A DNA stretch of 64,000 bases, from the NCBI RefSeq assembly GCF_002574545.1, contig NZ_NUGT01000032.1, positions 1 through 64,000 of the forward strand, read 5' to 3'. The notes beneath the pieces are model-generated. The model was not told the DNA's origin and ran no database searches. It saw only the letters and a program-made list of their open reading frames with translations. The stretch is from Bacillus sp. AFS055030. Its GTDB lineage: Bacteria; Bacillota; Bacilli; Bacillales; Bacillaceae_G. Positions 47,354 to 56,107 of the stretch are shown here, piece after piece. A program made the position numbers and the translations under genes. How positions within the stretch are numbered: position 1 is the stretch's first letter; every line of letters starts with the position of its first letter.

Positions 47354-48031
47354 CTACCTTCCCTTTCCTACTAAATCAGTGCCTATTCTTATGAATGTAG
47401 CACCTTCTTCTATTGCTATTTCAAAATCATTAGACATACCCATTGATAATTCAGAACATGGAATATTTGCAATCTGTAGATCTTTGACTTTTTCTTGTAA
47501 TTCCTTTAAACCTTTGAAACTATTTCGAATGATGGCTACATCTTCCGTGAAAGGTGCCATTGTCATTAACCCAACAACTTGTACTTTATCAAATTCTGAA
47601 ACTTGTCTAGCAAATTCAATCACATCATTTGGATGGATGCCATGCTTTGAGTCTTCTCCAGATACGTTAACCTGTAGGAAACATTTTAATGGTTCAACTG
47701 CTCTTTTTTGTATTTCCTCTGCTAAGGATAGTCGATCTAATGAATGTAAATAATCTATTCTATGTATGACGTCTTTTACTTTTCTAGTTTGAAGTGAACC
47801 AATAAAATGCCAAACAACATCATCGCTTTTTATGTGATCTTGTTTTTCCTTCAGACCTTCTAAACGGTTTTCGCCTAATTGATGTATACCTTCAGCTAAA
47901 ACTTCCTTAGCTACATCGGTAGATACTTGTTTCGTAACAGCAATTAAAGTGATTTCATCATTTCGATTTGCTCTTACTTTGGCTGCATTAATTTGTTCAC
48001 TAATACGTTCGTAATTTTGTTTGACTGTCAT
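47354..48031 (-). CDS. ylmE: YggS family pyridoxal phosphate protein YlmE
   Basis: A PLP-binding protein of the COG0325 family, thought to keep pyridoxal phosphate levels in balance. The 225-aa product has the lysine segment [15 protein letters not shown] near residues 28-42, where the lysine holds PLP, and [13 protein letters not shown] and [14 protein letters not shown] near the end. The frame extends to 48052, but ATG 48031 has GGAGG upstream and fits the family. It follows ylmD after four bases. Confidence 0.91.
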   Translation of the reverse strand: MTVKQNYERISEQINAAKVRANRNDEITLIAVTKQVSTDVAKEVLAEGIHQLGENRLEGLKEKQDHIKSDDVVWHFIGSLQTRKVKDVIHRIDYLHSLDRLSLAEEIQKRAVEPLKCFLQVNVSGEDSKHGIHPNDVIEFARQVSEFDKVQVVGLMTMAPFTEDVAIIRNSFKGLKELQEKVKDLQIANIPCSELSMGMSNDFEIAIEEGATFIRIGTDLVGKGR

Positions 48032-48035
48032 GATG

Positions 48036-48860
48036 CTAATTCCTCCAACCAATAAAACTCATCATTCTTCCTGTTTTCCCACCATCTCTACGATGAGAAA
48101 AAAATAAGTTCGGGTTACAACTTGTACAATAATTTGTCATAAGTATATTTTTTTCACTAATACCCGATTTAATGAGTAATTGTTTGTTTGCTTCTTTTAA
48201 ATTCAATTTAAATTTTCCGTTTTGTAAAATAGTTAAAATATTATTAGGAATTTTGTGTTCAAAAGCATCATTTAGCTTATTCATCACAAAATCATCTACC
48301 TCATAACAACAATCACCAATTGATGGCCCGATCGCAACTTGGATATTTTTCAGTTGTAGGTTTTCTTCTTTAATCCATTTTTCGATTAGACGCCCACCAA
48401 TGTTTTGGACCGTGCCTTTCCAACCTGCATGTGCTAAACCAATAAATTTACTTGTTGGTTCAAGAAAATACAATGGAACACAATCTGCATAACAAGATGT
48501 TAATAATATATTTTCCTCATTTGTATAAAATCCATCAGTTGTCTCGATACTACTTTCGTAATCAGTAACACCTTTTCCACAATCTTTTTTTGTTACTTTC
48601 ACGACATTATTCCCATGAACTTGTTCTGAACAAACCCATTTTGTCTTTGAAAACGCTAATTTACTCGCAAGGAGTTCTCTATTTTTTACGACAATATCCT
48701 TCGAGTCATTTACATGTAATCCAAGATTAAAAGAGGTGAAACAACCTTGGCTCACTCCATCATTTTTTGTTGTAAATCCTGCAACTAAATGTTTATATGA
48801 GTCTTCCCAAGGTTGAATCATAAAAGTACTTTCAGTCGATTGAATGAAGCTCTCTTTCAT
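48036..48860 (-). CDS. ylmD: Laccase-domain protein PgeF/YlmD
   Basis: A multicopper-like fold protein of the YfiH/PgeF family; members hydrolyse or edit peptidoglycan precursors or act on purine nucleosides. The 274-aa product has the conserved zinc or copper histidines in SEQVHGNNVV near residue 80, CYADCVPLYFLEP near 124 and GLAHAGWKGTV near 140-150, plus the C-terminal FFSHRRDG. All key positions are present. It is first of the ylmD-ylmE-sepF-ylmG run. Confidence 0.9.
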   Translation of the reverse strand: MKESFIQSTESTFMIQPWEDSYKHLVAGFTTKNDGVSQGCFTSFNLGLHVNDSKDIVVKNRELLASKLAFSKTKWVCSEQVHGNNVVKVTKKDCGKGVTDYESSIETTDGFYTNEENILLTSCYADCVPLYFLEPTSKFIGLAHAGWKGTVQNIGGRLIEKWIKEENLQLKNIQVAIGPSIGDCCYEVDDFVMNKLNDAFEHKIPNNILTILQNGKFKLNLKEANKQLLIKSGISEKNILMTNYCTSCNPNLFFSHRRDGGKTGRMMSFIGWRN

Positions 48861-49110
48861 ATTTATAAGACCTCACAGAAACTAATTTAGTAAATATATA
48901 TGTCAACCAGTTGATGGTTTCCTATATTTTACCATAGATTTCACATTTTTGATTATTTTTGACAAAACACAATTATTTTTTTCACATTCGAAAGTAAAAA
49001 TTAGCAATTAGGCATTATACTCGACGTAATTCCAGTTAAATATATAAAGTATAATAACAAACTACGCCTTTGACTTCCCCCTAAAAAGCACGTCTGTCGA
49101 CAAATTTTCC

Positions 49111-49392
49111 TTAAGTGAATTTTACTGGACTTGCTTGATTTTCATCTAAATCCACAGACGAACGATATTTTACTAAAATAACATCTTCACCTATTTTCAC
49201 AATATCATTCCAATAAATTGTCATTTCCTCTTCTTTACTAAAAAAGTTTAAGCCTTTCCCTGGCTTTGTTAAAATAATCGATGTGATTTTTCCACTTGAT
49301 TGATCAATATCTAAATCAACAATATTTCCTAATTTCTTTCCATCGGCAACATTTACAACATCTTTAACTTGAAAATCTGAAATTCTGGCCAT
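49111..49392 (-). CDS. ylmC: PRC-barrel protein YlmC/YmxH
   Basis: A 93-aa PRC-barrel protein of the YlmC/YmxH family found in spore formers; function unknown. The sequence has FQVKDVVNVADGKKLGNIVDL and the WNDIVKIGEDVILV strand. AGGAAGGTGA lies before the ATG. It stands alone with gaps of 250 bases to ylmD and over 450 bases to sigG, so it may be transcribed separately, consistent with mother-cell or forespore control, but I see no sure promoter. Confidence 0.88.
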   Translation of the reverse strand: MARISDFQVKDVVNVADGKKLGNIVDLDIDQSSGKITSIILTKPGKGLNFFSKEEEMTIYWNDIVKIGEDVILVKYRSSVDLDENQASPVKFT

Positions 49393-49461
49393 AAAACTTC
49401 ACCTTCCTTTTTATAAAATATATGAAGCAAGGCCCAAACATCATGATAAAATTCAAATAAA

Positions 49462-49509
49462 AATGTGTTAGACAATGTTGTTCGATGTTCCTCCATTGTC
49501 TAACACATT
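49462..49509. terminator. Perfect 16-bp stem hairpin downstream of sigG
   Basis: AATGTGTTAGACAATG (49462-49477) and CATTGTCTAACACATT (49494-49509) are perfect inverted repeats around a 16-base loop. On the minus strand T-rich sequence follows. It may terminate transcripts from sigG, though it is 340 bases from that stop. Confidence 0.6.
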
Positions 49510-49730
49510 AATAACTTATTTTCATTCTTCCAGTTTAACTATTTAGTTATTGGATTATTTAGATTATATAATTGTTTGTTTATAAATTTCATTCATTACA
49601 ATTTGCAAATCTTATACAGGAATTGATGCTTGATTTTAGTTAGGCTCCGATTGTTTGCCTCAAAGTTTTAAGAGAATTTCCGAAATAGATTTAAAAGGAA
49701 CTTTCTTTTTGTCTAAGAAATATGTTCGAT

Positions 49731-49846
49731 GTCTAGCTGCGGCTCCTAGCTCCTCGGTAATATTCCATTAATCTTCGAAGTGGAAAAACCACCACTTCTT
49801 CAGATGAATGGAGATATTCCTTTCAGAGCTGGGCGAGCTTGCTCCA
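49731..49846. repeat. Dispersed intergenic repeat with long imperfect hairpin
   Basis: The element begins GTCTAGCTGCGGCTCCTAGC and ends near GAGCTGGGCGAGC. Between lie long imperfect arms: GGTAATATTCCATT with AATGGAGATATTCC, and GAAGTGG with CCACTTC, giving about 25 pairs. The CTAGCTCC...GAGCTGGGCGAG ends resemble a short repeat I know from Bacillus and Geobacillus intergenic DNA. It ends just before the sigG stop side. Only one copy is in this window. Confidence 0.55.
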
Positions 49847-49854
49847 CATTTCGT

Positions 49855-50634
49855 TTACCCCTGTATATTTTTGTTCATTTGTTTTATTGCTGATTTTTCT
49901 AGTCTGGATACTTGTGCTTGGGAAATGCCGATTTCTTCGGCGACTTCCATTTGTGTTTTTCCTTGGAAAAATCGTTTGCTGATGATCATTTTTTCTCGAT
50001 CGTTTAGTCGTTTCATTCCTTCGCGCAGTGCTAGTTCTTCAACCCATTGCTCGTCCTTGTTTTTATCGTCACTTAGCTGATCCATTACAAAGATTGGATC
50101 TCCGCCATCATTATATATTGGTTCAAATAACGAAACTGGGTCTTGAATTGCATCTAATGCAAAGACTATTTCTTCATGTGTTACGCCTAGTACTTCTGCG
50201 ATTTGAACAGGAGTTGGTTCTTTTGAATTCTCTGCTAATAATCGCTCTCTTACTTGTAATGCTTTATAAGCAATGTCTCTTAAGGATCTAGACACTCTTA
50301 TTGGGTTATTATCCCTTAAATATCTTCTTATTTCACCAATAATCATCGGTACAGCATACGTCGAAAATTTTACATTTTGGCTTAAATCAAAATTATCAAT
50401 AGACTTCATAAGGCCTATGCAGCCTACTTGAAATAAGTCATCCACAAATTCTCCGCGATTATTAAAACGCTGAATTACACTTAGGACAAGTCGTAAATTA
50501 CCATTTACGATTGTTTCTCTTGCGCTTTTGTCACCGCTTTGCATTGCATGAAATAACTTACGCATCTCATCATTCTTTAAAACTGGAAGCTTTGATGTAT
50601 CTACACCGCATATTTCTACTTTGTTTCGTGTCAT
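49855..50634 (-). CDS. sigG: RNA polymerase sigma factor SigG, late forespore
   Basis: Directs transcription of late forespore genes for spore maturation and germination. The 259-aa product has region 2 (LFQVGCIGLMKSIDNFD with FSTYAVPMIIGEIRRYL), region 3 and region 4 (QMEVAEEIGISQAQVSRLEK). It follows sigE in the same direction but has its own strong terminator and a forespore-type promoter before it. GTAGGAGG precedes the ATG. Length matches B. subtilis SigG. Confidence 0.97.
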   Translation of the reverse strand: MTRNKVEICGVDTSKLPVLKNDEMRKLFHAMQSGDKSARETIVNGNLRLVLSVIQRFNNRGEFVDDLFQVGCIGLMKSIDNFDLSQNVKFSTYAVPMIIGEIRRYLRDNNPIRVSRSLRDIAYKALQVRERLLAENSKEPTPVQIAEVLGVTHEEIVFALDAIQDPVSLFEPIYNDGGDPIFVMDQLSDDKNKDEQWVEELALREGMKRLNDREKMIISKRFFQGKTQMEVAEEIGISQAQVSRLEKSAIKQMNKNIQG

Positions 50635-50672
50635 GATGTTCCCTCCTACTTGGAGTTGCTGTACTATAGGTA

Positions 50673-50700
50673 AGTATCTCCTTCGGTGGAAAATTTATGC
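50673..50700 (-). promoter_or_regulatory. Forespore (sigma-F/sigma-G) promoter of sigG
   Basis: On the minus strand GCATA (50696-50700) fits the sigma-F -35 consensus GYATA, and GGAGATACT (50673-50681) fits the -10 pattern GGNNANNHT at every fixed position. The spacing is 14 bases. It lies 38 bases before the sigG start codon. Confidence 0.7.
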
Positions 50701-50821
50701 ACAAAATAAAATATACAAAAATAATAATTTTTGTAATAAAACACCTATCAAATAGGAGAAATTCAATGATTTCCAGTGCTAAATGAATGAAAAAAATATT
50801 AATAAATTCTTCACACATAGG

Positions 50822-50862
50822 AAAAAACCGATTAGATTTGAAAAACTCAATTCTAATCGGTT
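50822..50862 (-). terminator. Terminator between sigE and sigG
   Basis: AACCGATTAGA (50826-50836) pairs perfectly with TCTAATCGGTT (50852-50862), with further inner pairing, and T-rich sequence follows on the minus strand. It isolates sigG from the spoIIGA-sigE unit. Confidence 0.85.
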
Positions 50863-50872
50863 CTTACTTATG

Positions 50873-51592
50873 TTAAACCATTTTATTAAACTCTTTTCGA
50901 AGTCTTTTAATAATGCGTTTTTCTAATCGAGATATATAAGATTGCGATATACCTAGCATATCAGCTACATCTTTTTGGGTTTTTTCTTCGGTCCCATCTA
51001 GTCCAAATCGTAGTTCCATTATTTGTTTTTCACGATCGTTTAGTTGATCTAATGCCTTTGTTAGTAATGATTTATCGACATTTGCTTCTAGGTCTTTTGT
51101 AATGATATCATCCTCTGTACCTAATACATCAGAAAGTAATAATTCATTTCCATCCCAATCAATGTTTAATGGCTCATCGAATGATACTTCAGAACGGTTT
51201 TTATTATTTCTACGTAAATGCATCAGAATTTCATTTTCGATACATCTTGAAGCGTATGTAGCCAATTTAATTTTCTTCTCCGGATTAAAGGTATTAACAG
51301 CTTTTATTAATCCAATTGTACCAATGCTAATCAAATCTTCAATATTAATCCCAGTATTTTCAAACTTTCTAGCGATATAAACTACCAATCTTAGATTTCT
51401 TTCAATTAATAGTGATCTAGCCCCTAAATCTCCATTCGGTAGTTTCTGTAAAAGCTTTTCTTCTTCTTCTCTTGTCAAAGGAGGTGGTAATGCTTCACTT
51501 CCCCCAATGTAGTATACTTCATCGGCTTTCAAACCAAGTTTTACTAACAGCTTATACAAACCTAACTTTAGTTTTAAGAAAAATCGATTCAT
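50873..51592 (-). CDS. sigE: RNA polymerase sigma factor SigE precursor, early mother cell
   Basis: Made as inactive pro-sigma-E and cleaved by SpoIIGA to direct early mother-cell transcription. The 239-aa product starts with the amphipathic pro-sequence (about 1-27, [20 protein letters not shown]) followed by [16 protein letters not shown], where cleavage occurs in relatives. Region 2 ([21 protein letters not shown]) and region 4 ([20 protein letters not shown]) are complete. AGGAGG precedes the ATG. It lies ten bases after spoIIGA. Confidence 0.97.
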   Translation of the reverse strand: MNRFFLKLKLGLYKLLVKLGLKADEVYYIGGSEALPPPLTREEEEKLLQKLPNGDLGARSLLIERNLRLVVYIARKFENTGINIEDLISIGTIGLIKAVNTFNPEKKIKLATYASRCIENEILMHLRRNNKNRSEVSFDEPLNIDWDGNELLLSDVLGTEDDIITKDLEANVDKSLLTKALDQLNDREKQIMELRFGLDGTEEKTQKDVADMLGISQSYISRLEKRIIKRLRKEFNKMV

Positions 51593-51602
51593 TTTCTACC
51601 TC

Positions 51603-52511
51603 CTATGCAATTTCATTAATTGTTCCCTGCATCATTTTTGGATGAAGGATACATTCATATAAATTGTCTGAAGACAAAGTAACATGACTCAATCCAACTA
51701 AAACCGAACTCGATGAATACCATTTCCCATTAATTTTCAATTTTACAACAGTAGGTTTTATTGCAACGAGGAATTGATTACTTTGACCAATGCTTTTATA
51801 AGGTATATAGGTTCCTTGAAAAAAACTTAAGACGTCTAGTGCATCAGTATTATGCAAATTATTTTCAGGGTCCCTAACTATCTTTACTAGTTCGATCGGT
51901 AATCCATAATCACTAGTAGAACAATCTAAAATAATAACTGGTTTCCTAGAAAGAGGTTCATGTAGAGAGTTACCACTATCCATTAACCCTCTAATTTTAA
52001 TCGAAGTGTTCCGCCACACAATTTCCATTTCATACATTTCATTCATTTTCCATTTTGTAAACGAGATTTGATTGATCGATTTTCTAGCGTAAAATATGAC
52101 GATTGGTAGCATACCAATTACAAAATACCAACTAACAGGATCCCCATAAAAAGATGATTTTGTTAAATTTGATTCATTGCTGGCAAATAAATAATGTAGG
52201 CCTAATAATGCGCCACCTAAAATGAATGTTGAAAAATAGAAGATACTTAATAGCTGTAAAAAAGTGATAATTCGTTGACGTCCAAATGCAAAAAATACGA
52301 TGAAAAACGATAATAATATTTTCATAAAGGGTGAGCCAACAACATATGCATAAGGAGTGAACGTCATTAAAACAACGATTGAGCCTAACAATGCTCCTAA
52401 CAATGACCGCAAAATAGATACATTTCTTTTTAGAATTAAGCCTGTCAACTGAATGATCAAGAAGTCCATTAACAAGTTTAATAACCAAACAAGATCTCCA
52501 TATATCACCAA
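51603..52511 (-). CDS. spoIIGA: Pro-sigma-E processing protease SpoIIGA
   Basis: A membrane aspartic protease that activates pro-sigma-E at the sporulation septum after the forespore signal SpoIIR. The 302-aa product has five membrane segments in the first 155 residues and a cytoplasmic protease domain with the active-site GLMDSGNSLHEPL near residues 176-188. The start is TTG (52511), which aligns with the family MxIYxDxxWLLN start; a GTG three bases on is an alternative. A Spo0A-type promoter lies upstream. Confidence 0.93.
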   Translation of the reverse strand: MVIYGDLVWLLNLLMDFLIIQLTGLILKRNVSILRSLLGALLGSIVVLMTFTPYAYVVGSPFMKILLSFFIVFFAFGRQRIITFLQLLSIFYFSTFILGGALLGLHYLFASNESNLTKSSFYGDPVSWYFVIGMLPIVIFYARKSINQISFTKWKMNEMYEMEIVWRNTSIKIRGLMDSGNSLHEPLSRKPVIILDCSTSDYGLPIELVKIVRDPENNLHNTDALDVLSFFQGTYIPYKSIGQSNQFLVAIKPTVVKLKINGKWYSSSSVLVGLSHVTLSSDNLYECILHPKMMQGTINEIA

Positions 52512-52551
52512 TTTTGTTCGCCATCCTCTATAGAATATTCATTTATATGTA

Positions 52552-52617
52552 AGTATAGGATGAGCACGGTAAGAAGTCTGTCAAAATAAGGTATCTTTAT
52601 TGAAGAGTTTTTCGACA
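52552..52617 (-). promoter_or_regulatory. spoIIG promoter with Spo0A boxes and a long spacer
   Basis: On the minus strand TTGACA (52579-52584) and TATACT (52552-52557) are 21 bases apart. The spoIIG promoter of B. subtilis is known for such an overlong spacer, bridged with the help of Spo0A. A perfect 0A box, TGTCGAA, lies upstream at 52611-52617, and the -35 region TTGACAGA itself resembles a second. Confidence 0.75.
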
Positions 52618-52709
52618 ATACATTTTCAAAATACGGATTAGACAGGTCATATTTTATAAAAATCTTTCACTTTTTTTCATTTAATTCTGCCTAAATAAGG
52701 AGTGAGGAT

Positions 52710-53378
52710 TTGGATAACTGGATTTTTCATTCACCCATTTTTGAGTTTGACAAAACGAAACCATCAATTAGACAGCACTCTGCTTGGAAGGGGCACGCTA
52801 AATTTGCTTACGATTTAGTTCATTTCGTAAAACCAAAAATAATTGTAGAATTAGGTACACACTATGGCTTTTCTTTTTTCTGTTTTTGTCAAAGTGTGAA
52901 AGATCATAATCTGTCATGTGAATGTTTTGCGGTTGATACTTGGCAAGGTGATTTGCATAGTGGACTGTATAGTAATGAAGTTTTTGATACAGTACATGAA
53001 GTTGTTCATAAACATTACCAAAAAGAAGCTAATATGATCCGTAAATCTTTTGACGAAGCAATTCAGCATTTCGAAGATCATTCAATCGACATACTTCATA
53101 TTGACGGGTTTCATACTTTTGAAGCCGTGCAACATGATTACATTACTTGGTTACCAAAAGTGTCGAATGAAGGGATTGTTTTGATCCATGACACTGAAGT
53201 AAGAATAGTAGATTTTGGAGTTTATAAATTTTGGGAAGGCATTAAACAACAATTCCCATCTTTTGAATTTACACATTCACATGGTTTAGGTGTTTTATTT
53301 CCTAAAGGCTGTAACGAAAAGTTCAAGAATGTCATCAGTAATCTCACGAGTTTACAAAACCATTACTCAAAAGAATAA
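52710..53378 (+). CDS. Class I SAM-dependent methyltransferase
   Basis: A 222-aa Rossmann-fold methyltransferase of the Methyltransf_24 kind, often linked to sugar or glycan modification. SAM motif I is IIVELGTHYGFSF near residues 44-56, an acidic post-I residue is in CFAVDTWQGD, and the FDxxHIDGFHTFEAVQHD-like segment near 125-145 resembles motif II. The substrate is unknown. The start is TTG with AAGGAG at 52697-52702. It is the only plus-strand gene in the division-sporulation part and lies between ftsZ and spoIIGA, where B. subtilis has bpr. It is likely a recent or lineage-specific insertion. Confidence 0.78.
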   Translation: MDNWIFHSPIFEFDKTKPSIRQHSAWKGHAKFAYDLVHFVKPKIIVELGTHYGFSFFCFCQSVKDHNLSCECFAVDTWQGDLHSGLYSNEVFDTVHEVVHKHYQKEANMIRKSFDEAIQHFEDHSIDILHIDGFHTFEAVQHDYITWLPKVSNEGIVLIHDTEVRIVDFGVYKFWEGIKQQFPSFEFTHSHGLGVLFPKGCNEKFKNVISNLTSLQNHYSKE

Positions 53379-53416
53379 AAAAACCAAGATAAGAGATTCA
53401 TCTTATCTTGGTTTTT
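53376..53416. terminator. Bidirectional terminator between methyltransferase and ftsZ
   Basis: AAAAACCAAGATAAGA (53379-53394) pairs perfectly with TCTTATCTTGGTTTTT (53401-53416) around a six-base loop. The two genes are convergent. Confidence 0.9.
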
Positions 53417-53423
53417 ACATTTA

Positions 53424-54566
53424 TTAGCGTCTTTTACGATTACGTAAGAACGCTGGAATATCTAAGTCATCTAGACTAGTTACATTTTTAGTTGTTTCTA
53501 CAACCGGAACTTCTTCGCGAATTGGTTCGCGTTTAATAGTTGGTTGTGGAGATTGAGTTGGCGTTGAAATTGTTTGTCTTGCCATTGGTTTTGGCGTAGG
53601 CGGTGCTGTAATGACACCTTCAAATCCAGTCGCAATAACCGTTACAATAATTTCATCCTTTAAGTTTTCATTGATTACAGAACCGAAAATCATATTTACT
53701 TCTGCATCACAAGCGGTTGAGACGATATCTGCTGCTTCTTGAACTTCATATAAACTTAAGTTCGTTCCACCAGTGATATTCATAAGTACACCTTGCGCAC
53801 CGTTAATTGAAGTTTCTAATAATGGACTAGAAATAGCTTTTTTAGCTGCTTCAGCCGCACGATTTTCTCCACCAGCAACACCGATACCCATTAATGCAGA
53901 ACCTTTATTAGACATAATTGTCTTAACATCTGCAAAGTCAAGGTTAATTAATCCCGGAACAGCGATTAAGTCAGAAATACCTTGAACCCCTTGACGAAGT
54001 ACATTATCTGCTTCGCGGAATGCTTCTAGCATTGGGGTATTACGATCAACGATTTCTAATAATCGGTCATTAGGAATAACAATTAAAGTATCAACGCTTT
54101 CCTTCATTGCAGCGATTCCTGTAGCCGCTTGAGTTGAACGCTTTCTACCTTCAAATGTAAATGGACGAGTAACTACACCTACAGTTAATGCACCTAATTC
54201 TTTTGCTACTTGTGCAATCACTGGAGCTGCACCTGTTCCTGTACCGCCACCCATTCCAGCAGTTACGAATACCATGTCTGCTCCTTTAAGAGCTTCTTGT
54301 AATTGTTCTCTACTTTCTTCTGCTGCTTTTTTACCTACTTCTGGATTAGCTCCTGCCCCTAAACCACGAGTAAGTTTGCCACCGATTTGCATTTTCACTT
54401 CAGCTTTTGATAGATTAAGAGCTTGTGCATCTGTATTCACAGCAATAAAATCTACACCTTGTACTCCATGTTCAATCATTCGGTTAACCGCGTTATTTCC
54501 TCCGCCACCTACACCAATTACTTTTATCTTCGCTAATGCATCTACATTTGTATCAAAATCTAACAT
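53424..54566 (-). CDS. ftsZ: Cell division GTPase FtsZ
   Basis: The tubulin-like GTPase that builds the division ring. The 380-aa product has the GTP loop GGGTGTG at residues 106-112, the T7 region [11 protein letters not shown], a variable linker (about 320-362), and the C-terminal peptide [15 protein letters not shown] that binds FtsA and SepF. Both of those genes are in the window. GGGGGA precedes the ATG. It lies 35 bases after ftsA. Confidence 0.98.
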   Translation of the reverse strand: MLDFDTNVDALAKIKVIGVGGGGNNAVNRMIEHGVQGVDFIAVNTDAQALNLSKAEVKMQIGGKLTRGLGAGANPEVGKKAAEESREQLQEALKGADMVFVTAGMGGGTGTGAAPVIAQVAKELGALTVGVVTRPFTFEGRKRSTQAATGIAAMKESVDTLIVIPNDRLLEIVDRNTPMLEAFREADNVLRQGVQGISDLIAVPGLINLDFADVKTIMSNKGSALMGIGVAGGENRAAEAAKKAISSPLLETSINGAQGVLMNITGGTNLSLYEVQEAADIVSTACDAEVNMIFGSVINENLKDEIIVTVIATGFEGVITAPPTPKPMARQTISTPTQSPQPTIKREPIREEVPVVETTKNVTSLDDLDIPAFLRNRKRR

Positions 54567-54601
54567 GATTGATCCCCCTACTATTCAAATTCATCACAAA
54601 T

Positions 54602-55882
54602 TTAATCCCATAAATATTTAAAAATGCTTTTAACTTTACTCATGACGCGTTCTTCATCCTGCTGTTTTGGTTTTGTATTTGAATTTGAAACAGCTACAGG
54701 TTTTCGTTCATTTGATTCGAATGCAATATTAGAGCTAAGTTTTTTTCCACGCATTTTTGATTTATAAAAAGCATACTTGATTAGACCTACACCAGTAATG
54801 TATTGAGGTTCTCTTACACCAATATAGTCTGGTGTTGCAACCCTTACATTATTTTTAAATACCTTCTGAGCTAAATCGATTACACCAGTCATTGTTACTG
54901 TACCACCAGTTAAAACATATCCACCAGGTAAATTGCTACCTCTCATTCTTACAAGCTCATTTTGAACCATAATGAAGATTTCTTCTAATCTAGCTTCAAT
55001 AATATCGGAAATTTCTTGCTGACTGTATTGTTGATGTTGCTCACTACCCATTATTGGTACACTTAATACTTCTTCAGGTAATGCAGTATCATAAAAAGCA
55101 TGTCCAAACTTCACTTTAATTTTTTCTGCATCTTCTGTTGAAGTTTTCAGTCCAATAGATATATCTTTTGTAATATGTTCCCCTCCAACAGGTAGGACTG
55201 AAGTTGCCATTAATACACCTTCTCTAAATAGAGAAATTGTTGTTGAGCCTCCACCAATGTCAACAAGTGCTACACCTAAGTTTTTCTCATCCTGCTTTAG
55301 TGCTATCGTACTTGCAGCCATAGGTTGTAAACAAATATCCGTAACTTCTAACCCCGCTCTTTCAACGCAACGAAGTATATTATGTACTAGAGTTCTTGAA
55401 CCAGTGATTAATGTACCTTCCATTTCTAAGCGTACACCGATCATTCCTCTTGGGTCTTTTACCTCAGAAAGGCCATCAACAATGTATTCATGTGGAACAA
55501 CATCGATAATTTCTCTTTCCGGTGGTATAGAAATTACTTGAGCTTGATCCATTACTCTTAAAACATCTTCATTGTCAATTTCTTTATTTTCTTTAGATAC
55601 TGCTACTACGCCGTTTGTACTAATCAACTGCACTTGATTCGCACTTACCCCTACAATTACTTTGTCAATATGAATGCCAACCATTCTTTCTGCTTGATCA
55701 ATTGCTTTTTTGATTGATTTGACTGTTTCATCTATATCAACTATTGACCCACGTTTTAAGCCCGAAGATTTAACATTACCAACACCGATAATGTTAAGTG
55801 TGTCGTTAACTAGTTCTCCTATGATTACTTTAATTGTTGAAGTTCCAACGTCAAGACTCACATAGATCTCATTGCTGTTCAT
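54602..55882 (-). CDS. ftsA: Cell division protein FtsA
   Basis: An actin-like ATPase that ties FtsZ to the membrane. The 426-aa product has the phosphate-1 motif SLDVGTSTIKVIIG near residues 9-22, SHS2 subdomain segments, the ATP motif VALVDIGGGSTTISL near 205-219, and the C-terminal amphipathic anchor KVKSIFKYLWD. AAGGAGGTG precedes the ATG. In B. subtilis sbp, ylxX and ylxW lie between divIB and ftsA; here only 225 bases do. Confidence 0.96.
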   Translation of the reverse strand: MNSNEIYVSLDVGTSTIKVIIGELVNDTLNIIGVGNVKSSGLKRGSIVDIDETVKSIKKAIDQAERMVGIHIDKVIVGVSANQVQLISTNGVVAVSKENKEIDNEDVLRVMDQAQVISIPPEREIIDVVPHEYIVDGLSEVKDPRGMIGVRLEMEGTLITGSRTLVHNILRCVERAGLEVTDICLQPMAASTIALKQDEKNLGVALVDIGGGSTTISLFREGVLMATSVLPVGGEHITKDISIGLKTSTEDAEKIKVKFGHAFYDTALPEEVLSVPIMGSEQHQQYSQQEISDIIEARLEEIFIMVQNELVRMRGSNLPGGYVLTGGTVTMTGVIDLAQKVFKNNVRVATPDYIGVREPQYITGVGLIKYAFYKSKMRGKKLSSNIAFESNERKPVAVSNSNTKPKQQDEERVMSKVKSIFKYLWD

Positions 55883-56107
55883 GATGGCACCTCCTTTTTC
55901 TCTCTATCTATTATAATCTAACATCATTTCATTCTTAAATATCATATATGACATCTATTCAACATTTACGGGTGTTTTCCTCTTTTTTTAAGTTTGATTT
56001 TTCATAATCTTTTTAATTTTTTTCATTATTGCTATTTAATTCCTAGTCTACACTAACATGCAAAGTTAAAAAAGACTTGAATGTACTGTTTACTAATGTT
56101 AAATAGC

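Larger units (their letters stand above)
49393..49854. other. Intergenic region between sigG and ylmC with two hairpin elements
   Basis: This 462-base stretch has no credible gene. It contains a 16-pair perfect hairpin (49462-49509) and a longer repeat-like element (49731-49846), both listed separately. In B. subtilis other genes (ylmA, ylmB) lie near here; none is found. Confidence 0.6.

Noticed and set aside
47184-47753. 189-codon plus-strand open frame opposite sepF and ylmE
   Set aside because: Its leucine-rich start is the complement of the glutamine repeat of sepF, and the rest is antisense to ylmE.
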